Source: Balneolales bacterium (GTDB taxonomy: Bacteria; Bacteroidota; Rhodothermia; Balneolales; Balneolaceae). Taken from it: a stretch of DNA of 9,486 bases. How positions within the stretch are numbered: the first letter of the stretch is position 1; each line of letters opens with the position of its first letter. Made by a program: the position numbers and the translations under genes. Below the pieces are notes generated by a model that saw only the letters and a program-made list of their open reading frames with translations, made no database searches and was not told the DNA's origin. Below, piece by piece: positions 1 to 7,249 of this stretch. The DNA lies in the NCBI GenBank assembly GCA_030830725.1, contig JAURMN010000043.1, forward strand, positions 1 to 9,486, read 5' to 3'.

Positions 1-1
1 A

Positions 2-859
2 TATGCGATTGAGTACGACTACGTGCCCCCTTATCAGATTAAGCGATCCCTAGAAACCAAACGTATTAAGGGGTTATTCTTTGCGGGCCAGATTAATGGT
101 ACAACCGGGTATGAAGAAGCCGCTTGCCAGGGACTTATGGCAGGAATCAATGCTGCGTTAAGCGCCCAGGAAAAAGACCCATTTGTACTTGAACGTTCAG
201 AGGCCTATATCGGAGTGTTGATTGATGATTTGATCAGCAAAGGGACCGAAGAGCCCTATCGCATGTTTACGTCACGTGCAGAGCATCGCATTTTGTTAAG
301 ACAGGATAATGCGGACCAGCGTCTCTTACCGAAGGGTATGGAATTAGGTTTAGTGTCCGCAGAGGACCAAACCCGCTTCGATCAAAAAATGAAGAGACTG
401 GCAGCCCTTAGAAAAGTACTTAAGAAAACGACGATTAGACCGGAAGAATGCAATCCTCATCTTGAGCGCCTTGGCACATCCCCTATTTCACAACCCATGA
501 AGGTAGAACAACTTGTTGGCAGGCCTGAAATTGCCTTGTCTGAATTAATATCCTGGTCTGAAAAAGCATCACAAGAGATTAATAATATTAGAGTTAAGGG
601 TAATGATATTGAGCTTGTTGAAACGGAGTTCAAATATTCAGGATATATTGAAAAAGAATTTGAAATGGTGAGAGAGTTGAAGGAAAAAGATGAGCTGAAA
701 ATCCCGGGCTCGTTGGATTATCACAAAATTAAAAGCCTATCCACAGAGGGTCGATTGAAACTTGAAAAGGTTAAGCCCGAAACCTTAGGGCAGGCCGGAA
801 GAATCAGCGGTGTTTCCCAAAGTGATTTAGCAGTATTACTTGTCTATCTGAAAAATTAG
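2..859 (+). CDS. mnmG: MnmG (GidA), tRNA uridine-34 carboxymethylaminomethyl modification enzyme, C-terminal part (5' truncated by the window edge)
   Basis: MnmG is the FAD-dependent partner of MnmE; together they install the carboxymethylaminomethyl group on the wobble uridine of certain tRNAs in the cytoplasm. The frame is open from base 2, and 285 residues are visible out of the roughly 620 usual for the family, so the N-terminal FAD-binding half is missing. A GTG at 23 is internal (it is the Val of a YDYVPP motif), not a start. Family hallmarks are the glycine-rich stretch AGQINGTTGYEEAACQGL (fragment residues 28-45), the SRAEHRILLRQDNAD block (about 91-105) and the helical C-terminal tRNA/MnmE-binding end finishing in RISGVSQSDLAVLLVYLKN. 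The C-terminus is intact, with a TAG stop. rsmG follows after 33 bases, the classic gidA-gidB order, and the gap holds a parS site. Identification is secure; the promoter lies outside the window. Confidence 0.97.
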   Translation, partial: YAIEYDYVPPYQIKRSLETKRIKGLFFAGQINGTTGYEEAACQGLMAGINAALSAQEKDPFVLERSEAYIGVLIDDLISKGTEEPYRMFTSRAEHRILLRQDNADQRLLPKGMELGLVSAEDQTRFDQKMKRLAALRKVLKKTTIRPEECNPHLERLGTSPISQPMKVEQLVGRPEIALSELISWSEKASQEINNIRVKGNDIELVETEFKYSGYIEKEFEMVRELKEKDELKIPGSLDYHKIKSLSTEGRLKLEKVKPETLGQAGRISGVSQSDLAVLLVYLKN

Positions 860-870
860 GCAAGACATAA

Positions 871-886
871 TGTTTCACGTGAAACA
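871..886. promoter_or_regulatory. parS site 1 (ParB-binding centromere sequence), between mnmG and rsmG
   Basis: The 16 bases TGTTTCACGTGAAACA form a perfect palindrome identical to the well-known bacterial parS consensus, which is bound by the CTPase ParB (Spo0J) to nucleate the partition complex near the replication origin. The site sits 11 bases after the mnmG stop and 6 bases before the rsmG start, so ParB bound here could also affect transcription into rsmG. That an exact 16-mer match would occur twice within 170 bases by chance is extremely unlikely. No ParA or ParB gene is visible in this window. Confidence 0.95.
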
Positions 887-892
887 ATAATC

Positions 893-1510
893 ATGACGCC
901 AACACTCTTTTCCTCTAAGGATGTTCAGGGCCTGTACTCTAAGCATCAAGACAAACTTGAACAGTACGTCGATCTTTTACTATGGTGGAATCAAAAAATT
1001 AATCTGGTAAGTCGCGATGTTTCACGTGAAACAATTAATAAACACATTGAACACTCACTGATAGCTTCATTCTTTCTGGAGGGAAGTGAAAAGGTGCTTG
1101 ATACAGGAACTGGTGGAGGGCTTCCTGGGATCCCACTCTCTATTCTCCACCCGCAGATACCCTTTATACTGAATGATATACAGATGAAAAAAGGGGCAGC
1201 ATTGAGACAAATGACATCTGAACTTGGGTTGTCACACGTTTCGATCCACATCTCAAGTATAGACCAAATGATTCTAGAGGAACCCGTGACCGTGGTTTCT
1301 AAACATGCTTTTAAAATCAAGGATTTGATGCCGGCTCTAAAGAAGGTTCAGTGGCGGGACATCGTTCTTCTTAAAGGATTATTGGATATTGATCTGGAAT
1401 TGGGTTATTTAACTCAGGTAGAAGCCAGTGTGCTAAATCTTCATGAAGTCATGAAAGATGAGTGGTATAAAGGGAAGGGATTGTTGAGAGTTCGAAGAAT
1501 AGAGAGATAA
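893..1510 (+). CDS. rsmG: RsmG (GidB), 16S rRNA guanine-N7 methyltransferase
   Basis: RsmG is a SAM-dependent enzyme that makes m7G at position 527 (E. coli numbering) of 16S rRNA in the small-subunit decoding region; its loss is known in other bacteria to give low-level streptomycin resistance. The 205 residues match the family's normal length. The N-terminal helical part contains YVDLLLWWNQKINLVSR (25-41), followed by the SAM-binding motif VLDTGTGGGLPGIPL (68-82) and an LLKG strand (159-162). The usual SRA-type motif of the second half reads VVSKHAF (134-140), a divergent version. Residues 42-47 (DVSRET) are encoded across a parS site. The ATG at 893 is chosen because it gives full length and follows the intergenic parS; no Shine-Dalgarno is present. 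The gene is probably co-transcribed with mnmG (33-base gap) and with the downstream WYL regulator (8-base gap). Confidence 0.95.
   Translation: MTPTLFSSKDVQGLYSKHQDKLEQYVDLLLWWNQKINLVSRDVSRETINKHIEHSLIASFFLEGSEKVLDTGTGGGLPGIPLSILHPQIPFILNDIQMKKGAALRQMTSELGLSHVSIHISSIDQMILEEPVTVVSKHAFKIKDLMPALKKVQWRDIVLLKGLLDIDLELGYLTQVEASVLNLHEVMKDEWYKGKGLLRVRRIER
1018..1033. promoter_or_regulatory. parS site 2, inside the rsmG coding sequence
   Basis: This is a second exact copy of TGTTTCACGTGAAACA, 147 bases downstream of the first when measured start to start. It runs from the third base of Asp42 through Thr47 of RsmG, so the codons for Val-Ser-Arg-Glu-Thr double as the ParB-binding palindrome. Family members I recall from Bacteroidota appear to have the same spacing here with different residues, which suggests substitution rather than insertion to accommodate the site. 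Sequence identity to the consensus is direct evidence; use by ParB is inferred from the known role of this element. Confidence 0.95.
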
Positions 1511-1518
1511 TCTCCAAT

Positions 1519-2529
1519 ATGGACCATCTTAAAAGTACAGATCGATTACTAAAGCTCATTACCCTGTTACAGGGTAATAGTGAGCGACTTACCGTTCAAA
1601 AATTAGCAGAACGATTTGGGGTTACAAAACGAACGATCTACCGAGATCTGAATAAACTGGCTACTTTGGAAATTCCCGTTACGCATGATGTATTTGAGGG
1701 ATATGGGATCAAAAAAGAGTATACCATCCCTCCATTAATGTTCAGTTCTAAAGAGCTTGCTACACTAATTGTGGGGTTGAACTTCGTAAAATCACAAGCC
1801 GATAAACAGTTGTGTTACGACGCAGAAGCTGTTGAAGATAAGATTAGGCAAGTGCTTCCCGGCCCATTAAAACTGTTTATGGACTCCTTGTCGGAACGAA
1901 CCATTGTAGATCCTTTCCTTCATTTTGGCGTTGAGAAAGTCGACGGAGGGAACTGGTATCAGATTTCTTCTGCGATTGCGGGACGAAAAAGAATCGAATT
2001 TGATTACCTGGCTGAGCGTTCAAGCACTACAGGGTTTAAAAAAACAGACTCGGCCCGCAACGATAGAGAAAACAAATATAATCTCAAAAGAATAGTAGAT
2101 CCATATATGATCGTTTTTTATAAAGATCATTGGAATCTTATAGGATTTTCACATAAAAGAAAGGAAGTACGAAATTATATACTAAATCGTATACAGAATC
2201 TTTATATACGTGAGGATCAGTACAAAGAGATAATAGATTTCCCAATTGAGGCCATTCTTTTTCGATCTGACAAGCGTGCATATCAGATCGTAGTAGAAGT
2301 AGATGAGAAAGCAGATCGTCAGTTTAAAGCGAATTTACCAACAAAAATAGTTAAGAAAAACGAAATAAAACCTAATAAATTTAGGTATCAATTTACGTTT
2401 GACAACCTGGATTATATGAACCGGTGGTTGTTACAATTTGCTAAAGATGTGAGGGTGATAAGGCCAAAAGTATTAAACGAAAAAAGAGAAGAGCTCCTCA
2501 GGGAGCTCCTGAAGTCGAACAATTCTTAA
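1519..2529 (+). CDS. WYL-domain transcriptional regulator (YafY-like: HTH, WYL and WCX domains)
   Basis: The 336-residue protein has the architecture of the large WYL regulator family, cytoplasmic DNA-binding proteins thought to sense nucleic acid or nucleotide ligands. Residues 7-61 form a winged helix-turn-helix: DRLLKLITLLQ, then LTVQKLAERFGVTKRTIYRD with the recognition helix near 36-43. Residues about 147-235 form the WYL domain; the signature tripeptide is WNL (205-207) instead of WYL, within DPYMIVFYKDHWNLIGF, and the preceding conserved Arg is at 191. Residues about 253-333 fit the C-terminal WCX extension. The ATG lies 8 bases after the rsmG stop without a Shine-Dalgarno, suggesting translation from the mnmG-rsmG transcript. 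The middle and 3' parts look richer in A and T, including ATA codons, than the flanking genes (judged by eye). Its targets are unknown. The last codons overlap a terminator for the convergent gyrA transcript. Confidence 0.88.
   Translation: MDHLKSTDRLLKLITLLQGNSERLTVQKLAERFGVTKRTIYRDLNKLATLEIPVTHDVFEGYGIKKEYTIPPLMFSSKELATLIVGLNFVKSQADKQLCYDAEAVEDKIRQVLPGPLKLFMDSLSERTIVDPFLHFGVEKVDGGNWYQISSAIAGRKRIEFDYLAERSSTTGFKKTDSARNDRENKYNLKRIVDPYMIVFYKDHWNLIGFSHKRKEVRNYILNRIQNLYIREDQYKEIIDFPIEAILFRSDKRAYQIVVEVDEKADRQFKANLPTKIVKKNEIKPNKFRYQFTFDNLDYMNRWLLQFAKDVRVIRPKVLNEKREELLRELLKSNNS
2480..2510 (-). terminator. Intrinsic terminator for the gyrBA transcript, nested in the 3' end of the WYL gene
   Basis: Read on the minus strand, GAGCTCC (2508-2502), the loop CTGA and GGAGCTC (2497-2491) form a 7-bp GC-rich hairpin. 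It extends to 9 pairs with an outer A-T and a G-U. It is followed directly by TTCTCTTTTTT (2490-2480), a U-rich tract. The position, about 95 bases past the gyrA stop, fits a rho-independent terminator for gyrBA. On the plus strand the hairpin has no following T tract, so it should not stop the regulator transcript. No separate plus-strand terminator was found in the 75-base convergent gap 2530-2604. Confidence 0.6.
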
Positions 2530-2604
2530 TCAGCAGAGATTGTGTCCTTCGAAGGCAACTCGTTTAATGATGACTAGTTCAACACTCACTTATTCGATAC
2601 CCTT

Positions 2605-5274
2605 TCACTCGACGTCCTCTTCCTCTTCATAGTCGTCATCCGTATCTTGATCTGCATCATCCTCGAGTTCGTCTTCTTCTACCTCGTCATTCTCCTCAAA
2701 TTCAGACTCGGCCTCTTCATCTGAAAAATCATCTTCCATTCCCTCGAGGCGCTGCTGACCCGTTGGATTATCGGATGAAGATTCAACAACACCGGATGCA
2801 CTTGCGTCAGCAGTCAATTCCACTTCTTTTTCGTCATCATCACTGGCCACTCGGGTTACACCGGCAATTTGACTTGACCCGTCAAGACGCATGACACGAA
2901 CGCCCTGAGTATTTCGACCCATAGTACGAATTCCCTTGCACTGCATGCGGATCACCTTACCATCAGAAGTGATTATCATGAGATCATCCATATCCGATAC
3001 TTCTTTGAGTGCAACGAGTTTTCCGGTTTTAGCCGTAGTCTTCATCGTGATTACCCCTTTTCCGCCTCGTGTTTGTTCACGATAATCTTCTACTAAGGAG
3101 CGTTTTCCGTATCCCTTTTCGGAGATAGCGAGAACCGTAGCTTCATGTGTATTTCGAATCACCACCATATCCACCAAATTCTCTTTGGAAGATAGATTCA
3201 TCCCTCGAACCCCACTAGTATTCCGTCCCATCTCACGAGCATCTTTTTCGTGGAAACGGATCGCTCGGCCATTGTCAGCTGCAAGAATAATATAACTATC
3301 CCCGTTGGTCAAAGAGGCACCTAATAGAGAATCTCCTTCGCGAATGTTGATCGCAATAATGCCATCACGACGTGGTCGGCTGTATGCTTCCAAGGAGGTC
3401 TTCTTGATCTGACCACTTGTTGTGGCCATCATAATCGAGTGATTCTTTACATATTCTTCATCTTCAAGACTTTGTACTGGAACAAAGGCGCGAATCGCAT
3501 CATCCTTATCAATATCAATTAAGTTGACAATTGCACGACCTCTGGCCAGGCGGGATCCCTCAGGGATTTCGTACACTTTAAGCCAATAACACTTCCCTTT
3601 TTCAGTGAAGAAAAGAATGTAATTGTGATTGGTTGCGACAAAGAGATGTTCTACATATTCCTCTTCCTTCGTTGTCGTCCCTTTCATTCCTTTACCGCCC
3701 CTGCGCTGTCGACGATATCCGCTGACCGGCATTCTCTTAATGAACCCTTGATTGGAAATCGTTACTACCACGTCTTCATCCGCAATCATGTCTTCAATGC
3801 TGAAGTCTTCAGCGGAGTAGACGATCTGTGTACGGCGCTCATCGCCATATTTTTTACTCATTTCCTGAAGCTCTTCTTTGATCAGCTTCATCTGTTCATC
3901 TCGTGATGAGAGAATTCGGCGGTAATCTCCAATTCGAACCACGATTTCCTGGTATTCAGCATCCACTTTCTCACGCTCCAGACCTGTTAATTTCTGGAGA
4001 CGCATCTCAAGGATGGCTTTTGCCTGAATGTCGGTAAGCCCAAAACGTTTGCGAAGTTCAAGACTTGCTTCAGCCGGATTTTTGGATGCGCGGATTGTTT
4101 TGATCACCTCGTCCAGATTGTCGAGAGCAATCTTGAGCCCTTCTAAAATATGTGCTCTGGCTTCTGCTTGATCGAGATCAAAGATCGTACGACGAATTAC
4201 CACATCCACACGATGTTCGATAAAGTGCTGGATAATCTCCTTGATGCCCATCACTTTTGGGCGACCTTTTACCAATGCCAGATTGATAATTCCAAAGGTA
4301 GTCTGCATCTGGGTGTACTTATATAGTTGGTTCAGTACTACCCCAGCATTTGCTCCCCTCTTCAGAATAATTACCATTCTCATTCCGTCACGGTCGGATT
4401 CATCACGAATCTCGGCGATATCCGGAATCTTCTCTGCACCCACCATCTCGGCAATTTTCTGGATCAGAAGCGATTTATTTACCTGATAAGGGATTTCCGT
4501 AACCACGATTTGGTCGCGACCACCTCTTAACTCTTCCGTATTCGCACGAGCACGAAGGGTCACCTTTCCGCGGCCCGTTTCGTATGCTTCTTTTACCCCT
4601 TCATACCCATAGATGATTCCTCCTGTAGGAAAATCAGGGGCTATAATATGTTTCATCAGTTCCTGAGTAGTCACCTCAGGATTATCCATTACTTCGATGA
4701 CCCCCGCAATGGTTTCCCGAATATTATGGGGAGCCATATTAGTAGCCATCCCCACCGCAATCCCAGAAGATCCGTTGATAAGCAGGTTAGGCAACATCGA
4801 TGGAAGAACCGTTGGTTCTTGAAGGGTATCATCGAAGTTAGGTTGAAAATCTACCGTTTCTTTGTTCAGATCCGTTAACAACTCCTCGGCGATTTGCTGC
4901 ATCCGAACCTCGGTATAACGCATCGCAGCCGCACCATCCCCGTCCACGGAACCAAAATTACCCTGTCCGTTTACCAAAGGGTAGCGTAGCGAAAAATCCT
5001 GCACCATTCGAACAATGGTGTCATAAACAGCACTATCCCCGTGAGGGTGATACTTCCCTAACACTTCCCCTACAATTCTCGCACTTTTTTTGAATGGGCG
5101 ATTGTGAAGCATCCCCAGCTCGCTCATCCCATAAAGAACTCGACGGTGAACTGGTTTCATCCCATCTCGAACATCAGGAAGTGCCCGTGCAACAATAACC
5201 GACATCGAATAATCGATGTAGGAGGATTGCATTTCATCTTCAATACTAATCGGAATGATTTTGTCGCGAGCCAT
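2605..5274 (-). CDS. gyrA: DNA gyrase subunit A
   Basis: GyrA is the breakage-reunion subunit of the A2B2 gyrase that introduces negative supercoils using ATP hydrolysed by GyrB. The 889 residues start with a canonical ARDKIIPISIEDEMQSSYID block. The catalytic tyrosine is Tyr120 in AAMRYTE; the quinolone-determining region reads YHPHGDSAVYD, with Ser81 and Asp85 at the positions of E. coli Ser83 and Asp87, the sensitive-type residues. The C-terminal pinwheel (about 495-810) carries the GyrA box QRRGGKG (523-529), which distinguishes it from topoisomerase IV ParC, a second box-like QTRGGKG (734-740), and repeated MGRNT(S/Q)GVR blades (682-690, 785-793). From about 811 a non-globular tail becomes extremely acidic: 31 of the last 47 residues are Asp or Glu. 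gyrB lies 31 bases upstream on the same strand, so the two are co-transcribed. No Shine-Dalgarno precedes the ATG. Confidence 0.98.
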   Translation of the reverse strand: MARDKIIPISIEDEMQSSYIDYSMSVIVARALPDVRDGMKPVHRRVLYGMSELGMLHNRPFKKSARIVGEVLGKYHPHGDSAVYDTIVRMVQDFSLRYPLVNGQGNFGSVDGDGAAAMRYTEVRMQQIAEELLTDLNKETVDFQPNFDDTLQEPTVLPSMLPNLLINGSSGIAVGMATNMAPHNIRETIAGVIEVMDNPEVTTQELMKHIIAPDFPTGGIIYGYEGVKEAYETGRGKVTLRARANTEELRGGRDQIVVTEIPYQVNKSLLIQKIAEMVGAEKIPDIAEIRDESDRDGMRMVIILKRGANAGVVLNQLYKYTQMQTTFGIINLALVKGRPKVMGIKEIIQHFIEHRVDVVIRRTIFDLDQAEARAHILEGLKIALDNLDEVIKTIRASKNPAEASLELRKRFGLTDIQAKAILEMRLQKLTGLEREKVDAEYQEIVVRIGDYRRILSSRDEQMKLIKEELQEMSKKYGDERRTQIVYSAEDFSIEDMIADEDVVVTISNQGFIKRMPVSGYRRQRRGGKGMKGTTTKEEEYVEHLFVATNHNYILFFTEKGKCYWLKVYEIPEGSRLARGRAIVNLIDIDKDDAIRAFVPVQSLEDEEYVKNHSIMMATTSGQIKKTSLEAYSRPRRDGIIAINIREGDSLLGASLTNGDSYIILAADNGRAIRFHEKDAREMGRNTSGVRGMNLSSKENLVDMVVIRNTHEATVLAISEKGYGKRSLVEDYREQTRGGKGVITMKTTAKTGKLVALKEVSDMDDLMIITSDGKVIRMQCKGIRTMGRNTQGVRVMRLDGSSQIAGVTRVASDDDEKEVELTADASASGVVESSSDNPTGQQRLEGMEDDFSDEEAESEFEENDEVEEDELEDDADQDTDDDYEEEEDVE

Positions 5275-5305
5275 GAGTTCGGATTGGGTTTAAAAAAAAG
5301 GTGTC

Positions 5306-7249
5306 TTACACATCCAGGGTTGCATATCGGGCATTCCGCTCGATAAACTCCCGCCGGGGTTCTACATCATCCCCCATCAGCGTGGAGAACAATTTATCCG
5401 CTGCAGCGGCACTGTCAACGGTAACCAGTTGAAGCGTACGGAATTCCGGATCCATGGTGGTTTCCCACAACTGTTCCGGATTCATTTCGCCAAGACCTTT
5501 ATAGCGGGACACATCAAATTTCTTCTTGTCTTTTTTGAGCTGATTCAAGATGCGATCGCGTGTGGGATCGTCCCATGCATACTCAATTTGTTTGCCCGCC
5601 GTGATTTTATAAAGTGGAGGTGTTGCGATATAGATGTGACCGTTCTCAACGAGCGGTTTCATGTATCGATAGAAGAAGGTGAGTAAGAGTGTACGAATAT
5701 GGGATCCGTCCACGTCCGCATCGGTCATAATGATAATCTTATGATAGCGTAGCTTTTCGACTTCAAAATCTTCTTCAGAGTGTCCGACGCCGGTTCCTAG
5801 GGCCGTGATAATGGCTTGTATCTCTTTGTTTTCCAATATCTTATTGATATTGGCTTTTTCAACGTTGAGAATCTTACCGCGTAACGGAAGAATAGCCTGA
5901 AAGCTTCGATTCCGACCCATTTTAGCCGATCCACCGGCAGAATCGCCCTCAACCAGGTACACTTCGGCATGTTCCGGATCATTAATAGAGCAATCGGCCA
6001 GCTTTCCAGGCAGCCCACCCCCACTCATAATACTCTTTCGCTGAATCAACTGACGAGCTTTCCGCGCAGCTTCCCGCGCTTCGGCTGCCAACACGACCTT
6101 ATCGAGAATTTTTCGGGAGTTTTTGGGATTTTGTTCTAGATACTCGTTGAGTTTTTCGTAAACCAAGACCTCAACGGCACTTTGTACCTCTGAATTCCCA
6201 AGTTTTGTTTTAGTCTGACCTTCAAACTGAGGTTCTGCAACCTTCACACTCAATACGGCCGTCAATCCTTCTCGGAAGTCCTCACCAGAAATCGTGACTT
6301 TAGACCCAGGTTTAATGATTTTGTTCTTCTCCGCATAGGTTTTGAAGCTACGCGTTAGTGCTCGGCGGAATCCGGAAATGTGGGTCCCCCCTTCGCGCGT
6401 ATTAATATTGTTCACATAGGAAAAGACATTTTCATTAAAGGAGCTGTTGTATTGAAGGGCTAATTCAACAGGCACCCCATCCATCTCTCCCTCTATATAG
6501 ATGGGTTCTTCCATAAAAGGCTCCCGACTTTCATCCAGGTAGGCCACGAAATCTTTTACCCCACCCGCGTAATGGTAGGTCTCTTGTAAGAACTCGCCAT
6601 CGTCCTGAATATCCCGTTCGTCGATCAGATCAATGGTGACTTGCGGGTTAAGGAAGGCTAGCTCTCTCATCCGTTCGGCAATCACATCAAATTTAAATTC
6701 AACGGTTTGAGTGAAAATTTCATAATCTGGGAAAAAGGTAATAATGGTACCGGTTTCTTTAGTGGTACCAATTTCCTTTAGAGGAGATTTGGTGATTCCA
6801 CGCTCAAACTCCATTGAATATTTTTTCCCGTCTCTCCAAACTTCTGCCTGAAAGTGAGTGGAAAGAGCATTCACGCAACTCACTCCCACCCCGTGAAGCC
6901 CACCGGACACTTTGTAGGAATCTTTATCGAATTTCCCACCGGCGTGTAGCTTGGTCAGCACAACTTCAATAGCCGGCATCCCAAGTTTTGGGTGCATGTC
7001 TACCGGAATTCCCCGACCATTATCTGTAATTCGAATAGACCCATTATCAAAAAGACGAACCTCGATGGTATCGCAATGTCCGGCCAGCGCTTCATCAATC
7101 GAATTATCGACAACCTCATTGATCAGGTGGTGCAATCCCCTTGGGCCGATATCCCCGATATACATCGCGGGGCGCTTTCTGACAGCCTCCAAACCTTCCA
7201 AAACTTGAATATTCGAGGCTTTATAATCGGAACCATTATTTTTTGCCAT
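5306..7249 (-). CDS. gyrB: DNA gyrase subunit B
   Basis: GyrB supplies the ATPase clamp and the metal-binding TOPRIM domain of gyrase. At 647 residues it is the short form, without the large insertion found in E. coli GyrB. GHKL ATPase features are EVVDNSIDEALAGHC (45-59; Glu45 as general base, Asn49), DNGRG (76-80), GGLHGVGVS (116-124), and QTKTKL (345-350) with the ATP-contacting Gln and Lys. Arg139 is at the position of the coumarin-contact Arg136 in E. coli. TOPRIM residues are Glu434 (EGDSAGG) and Asp510/Asp512 (TDADVDG); the C-terminal RYKGLGEMNPEQLWETTM block (582-599) is typical. The GDIGPRGLHHL segment (32-42) resembles Bacteroidota GyrB. It is the first gene of a gyrB-gyrA operon, divergent from rpmB. 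The ATG at 7249 has no Shine-Dalgarno; the leader carries CCCTCC instead. Confidence 0.98.
   Translation of the reverse strand: MAKNNGSDYKASNIQVLEGLEAVRKRPAMYIGDIGPRGLHHLINEVVDNSIDEALAGHCDTIEVRLFDNGSIRITDNGRGIPVDMHPKLGMPAIEVVLTKLHAGGKFDKDSYKVSGGLHGVGVSCVNALSTHFQAEVWRDGKKYSMEFERGITKSPLKEIGTTKETGTIITFFPDYEIFTQTVEFKFDVIAERMRELAFLNPQVTIDLIDERDIQDDGEFLQETYHYAGGVKDFVAYLDESREPFMEEPIYIEGEMDGVPVELALQYNSSFNENVFSYVNNINTREGGTHISGFRRALTRSFKTYAEKNKIIKPGSKVTISGEDFREGLTAVLSVKVAEPQFEGQTKTKLGNSEVQSAVEVLVYEKLNEYLEQNPKNSRKILDKVVLAAEAREAARKARQLIQRKSIMSGGGLPGKLADCSINDPEHAEVYLVEGDSAGGSAKMGRNRSFQAILPLRGKILNVEKANINKILENKEIQAIITALGTGVGHSEEDFEVEKLRYHKIIIMTDADVDGSHIRTLLLTFFYRYMKPLVENGHIYIATPPLYKITAGKQIEYAWDDPTRDRILNQLKKDKKKFDVSRYKGLGEMNPEQLWETTMDPEFRTLQLVTVDSAAAADKLFSTLMGDDVEPRREFIERNARYATLDV

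Noticed and set aside
273..278. CACGTG core resembling a third parS
   Set aside because: Only 3 of the 10 flanking bases match the parS consensus and it lies in a conserved MnmG coding block; probably chance.
737..745. CTATCCACA, eight of nine bases like a DnaA box
   Set aside because: It is a single site encoding the conserved Leu-Ser-Thr of MnmG, with no neighbouring boxes or AT-rich unwinding region, so it is not evidence of oriC.
991..1320. 109-codon open frame on the minus strand inside rsmG
   Set aside because: It is fully antisense to a well-supported gene, has no recognisable motif and no start context.
2546..2555. Palindrome CCTTCGAAGG in the convergent gap, considered as a terminator
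   Set aside because: The possible stem is only three pairs around a four-base loop and there is no T tract on either strand.
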